NCBI GenBank assembly: GCA_041686915.1
Contig: JAWLDB010000188.1
Coordinates: 1-5,313 of the forward strand
Length of the DNA: 5,313 nt
Origin: JAWLDB01 sp041686915
Lineage (GTDB): Bacteria > Bacillota > UBA994 > UBA5500
Direction: 5' to 3'
Both the position numbers and the translations under genes were made by a program. Positions 4,461-5,313 of this stretch are shown one piece after another (within the stretch, counting starts at the first letter, position 1; each line of letters begins with the position of its first letter). The notes beneath the pieces were generated by a model. That model saw only the letters and a program-made list of their open reading frames with translations, was not told where the DNA came from and did no database searches.

Positions 4461-5313
4461 ATGCACTACAACGATGAAATGAGGAACTTTACGCTTACAG
4501 CTACGGGTGACCTATTCATTACCCGCAGACTCGCGCCTTACACCGAACCGGAGTACCAGGAACTCAGGGATGTGGTGCGAAGCGGCGACATTCGCTTCAC
4601 TAACCTGGAGATGCTGATTCATGAGTATGCTGGCCACCCGGTGGCGGAAAGCGGGGGCACTTATACGCAGGTAGATCCGTCAATCGTCAAGGACCTGGTC
4701 TGGGCTGGCTTTAACCTGTATGGCCGGGCCAACAACCATTCTCTGGACTACTCGATTGAGGGCATGCGGCGTACCAGTGAGCTGCTAGACTCAATGGACC
4801 TTTGCCATGCGGGAGTGGGGGAGAACCTGTCCGACGCCAGGTCGGCAAGATATCTCGATCTGAATGAAGGACGGATAGGCTTGCTCTCGGCATCATCCAC
4901 TTTTGCGTCCTTTGGCAGGGCCGGTGACCAACGTCCCGACTCAATTGGCAGGCCTGGGCTAAACCCGGTACGCTATAAGACCTATTATGTAGTTACACAG
5001 GAGCAGTTAACCGCTCTCAGGCAGGTTAGCGAGGCTACAGGGTTCGAGGAGCGCAAAAAGGTTTCTGTGGCCAACGGCTGGGTAAAGCCTGATAAGGCAG
5101 GGGAGCTTAGCTTTGCTGGCTCGCACTTCGTCGTAGGAGAGAAGCCAGGCATCTACACCGAGGTAGAGAAGGCCGACTTGGACGGCAACCTCAAGTGGAT
5201 TCGTGATGCACACACCCAGTCAGACTTTGTTGCCTACAGCATGCACTGGCACGAAGGCGGAGACACTCCGGAACAGCCTGCTATGTTCCTCCAGGGCTAC
5301 GCCAGAGCGTGTA
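4461..5313 (+). CDS. CapA-family (PGA_cap) metallophosphoesterase-like protein, 3' partial
   Basis: The frame opens at ATG 4461 and stays open to the right edge, giving 284 residues of a protein that continues outside the window. It carries the marks of the CapA/poly-gamma-glutamate family, which has a calcineurin-like phosphoesterase fold: TGDLFI at 15-20 (metal-site Asp17), TNLE at 47-50, RANNHSLDY at 89-97 (Asn-His), and SMHWHEGG at 260-267. GRPGLNPVRY (163-172) and the region from SMHWHEGG to FLQGYARAC are, from memory, typical of the soluble CapA-like branch rather than of Bacillus CapA/PgsA; there a GHGPH-type motif would follow just beyond the window. Unlike classical CapA/PgsA, there is no signal peptide or N-terminal membrane helix: the phosphoesterase fold begins at once, so it is probably cytoplasmic. 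No capB or capC partner lies in view. The name CapA therefore gives only the fold and not a proven role in capsule synthesis; it may be a hydrolase of an unknown phosphoester. Confidence 0.9.
   Translation, partial: MHYNDEMRNFTLTATGDLFITRRLAPYTEPEYQELRDVVRSGDIRFTNLEMLIHEYAGHPVAESGGTYTQVDPSIVKDLVWAGFNLYGRANNHSLDYSIEGMRRTSELLDSMDLCHAGVGENLSDARSARYLDLNEGRIGLLSASSTFASFGRAGDQRPDSIGRPGLNPVRYKTYYVVTQEQLTALRQVSEATGFEERKKVSVANGWVKPDKAGELSFAGSHFVVGEKPGIYTEVEKADLDGNLKWIRDAHTQSDFVAYSMHWHEGGDTPEQPAMFLQGYARAC

Noticed and set aside
4711..5213. Two minus-strand frames of 77 and 68 residues
   Set aside because: Both are antisense to the CapA-like gene, whose family motifs show the plus strand is the coding one.
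1..5313. Mobile element, CRISPR array, tRNA or rRNA
   Set aside because: No transposase or integrase motifs, terminal inverted repeats, regularly spaced repeats, tRNA cloverleaf or rRNA-like stretches were seen on either strand.

Overview
The window looks like a piece of a Bacillota (Firmicutes) chromosome or metagenomic contig. The evidence is strong AGGAGG-type ribosome binding sites, GTG as well as ATG starts, factor-independent hairpin terminators, and a VCBS/FG-GAP-like protein of a type I associate from memory with spore-forming Bacillota. No database could be searched, so the phylum is an inference, and I cannot say whether the host is a bacillus or a clostridium. Base composition is moderate and looks even across the window.

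Layout, left to right. (1) The 3' end of a large, strand-rich protein of unrecognised family (2-2209, +) enters from the left edge. (2) A bidirectional terminator (2229-2257) separates it from a convergent gene for a VCBS/FG-GAP-like protein (2273-2983, -). (3) A divergent gene for a GNAT N-acetyltransferase (3130-3654, +) follows and ends in its own hairpin terminator with a GCGA tetraloop. (4) A GTG-started gene encodes a 113-residue hypothetical protein with a five-cysteine C-terminus (3787-4128, +). (5) A 50-residue, two-helix membrane protein is encoded on the minus strand (4191-4343). (6) Divergent from it, a CapA-family (PGA_cap) metallophosphoesterase-like gene (4461 to the right edge, +) runs off the window.

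The genes do not form one obvious pathway. Strand changes and terminators make most of them look like single-gene units. Divergent pairs share short control regions at 2984-3129 and 4344-4460, and the second holds a perfect TATAAT on the minus strand overlapping a TATAAG on the plus strand, next to a 10-bp palindrome.

Nothing here is a clearly recognisable defence, mobile or biosynthetic system: there is no transposase, integrase, CRISPR array, tRNA or rRNA. The items most worth pursuing are the unrecognised large protein with an internal repeat, the cysteine-rich 113-residue protein, and the 50-residue membrane protein, which is short enough to be missed by gene finders.
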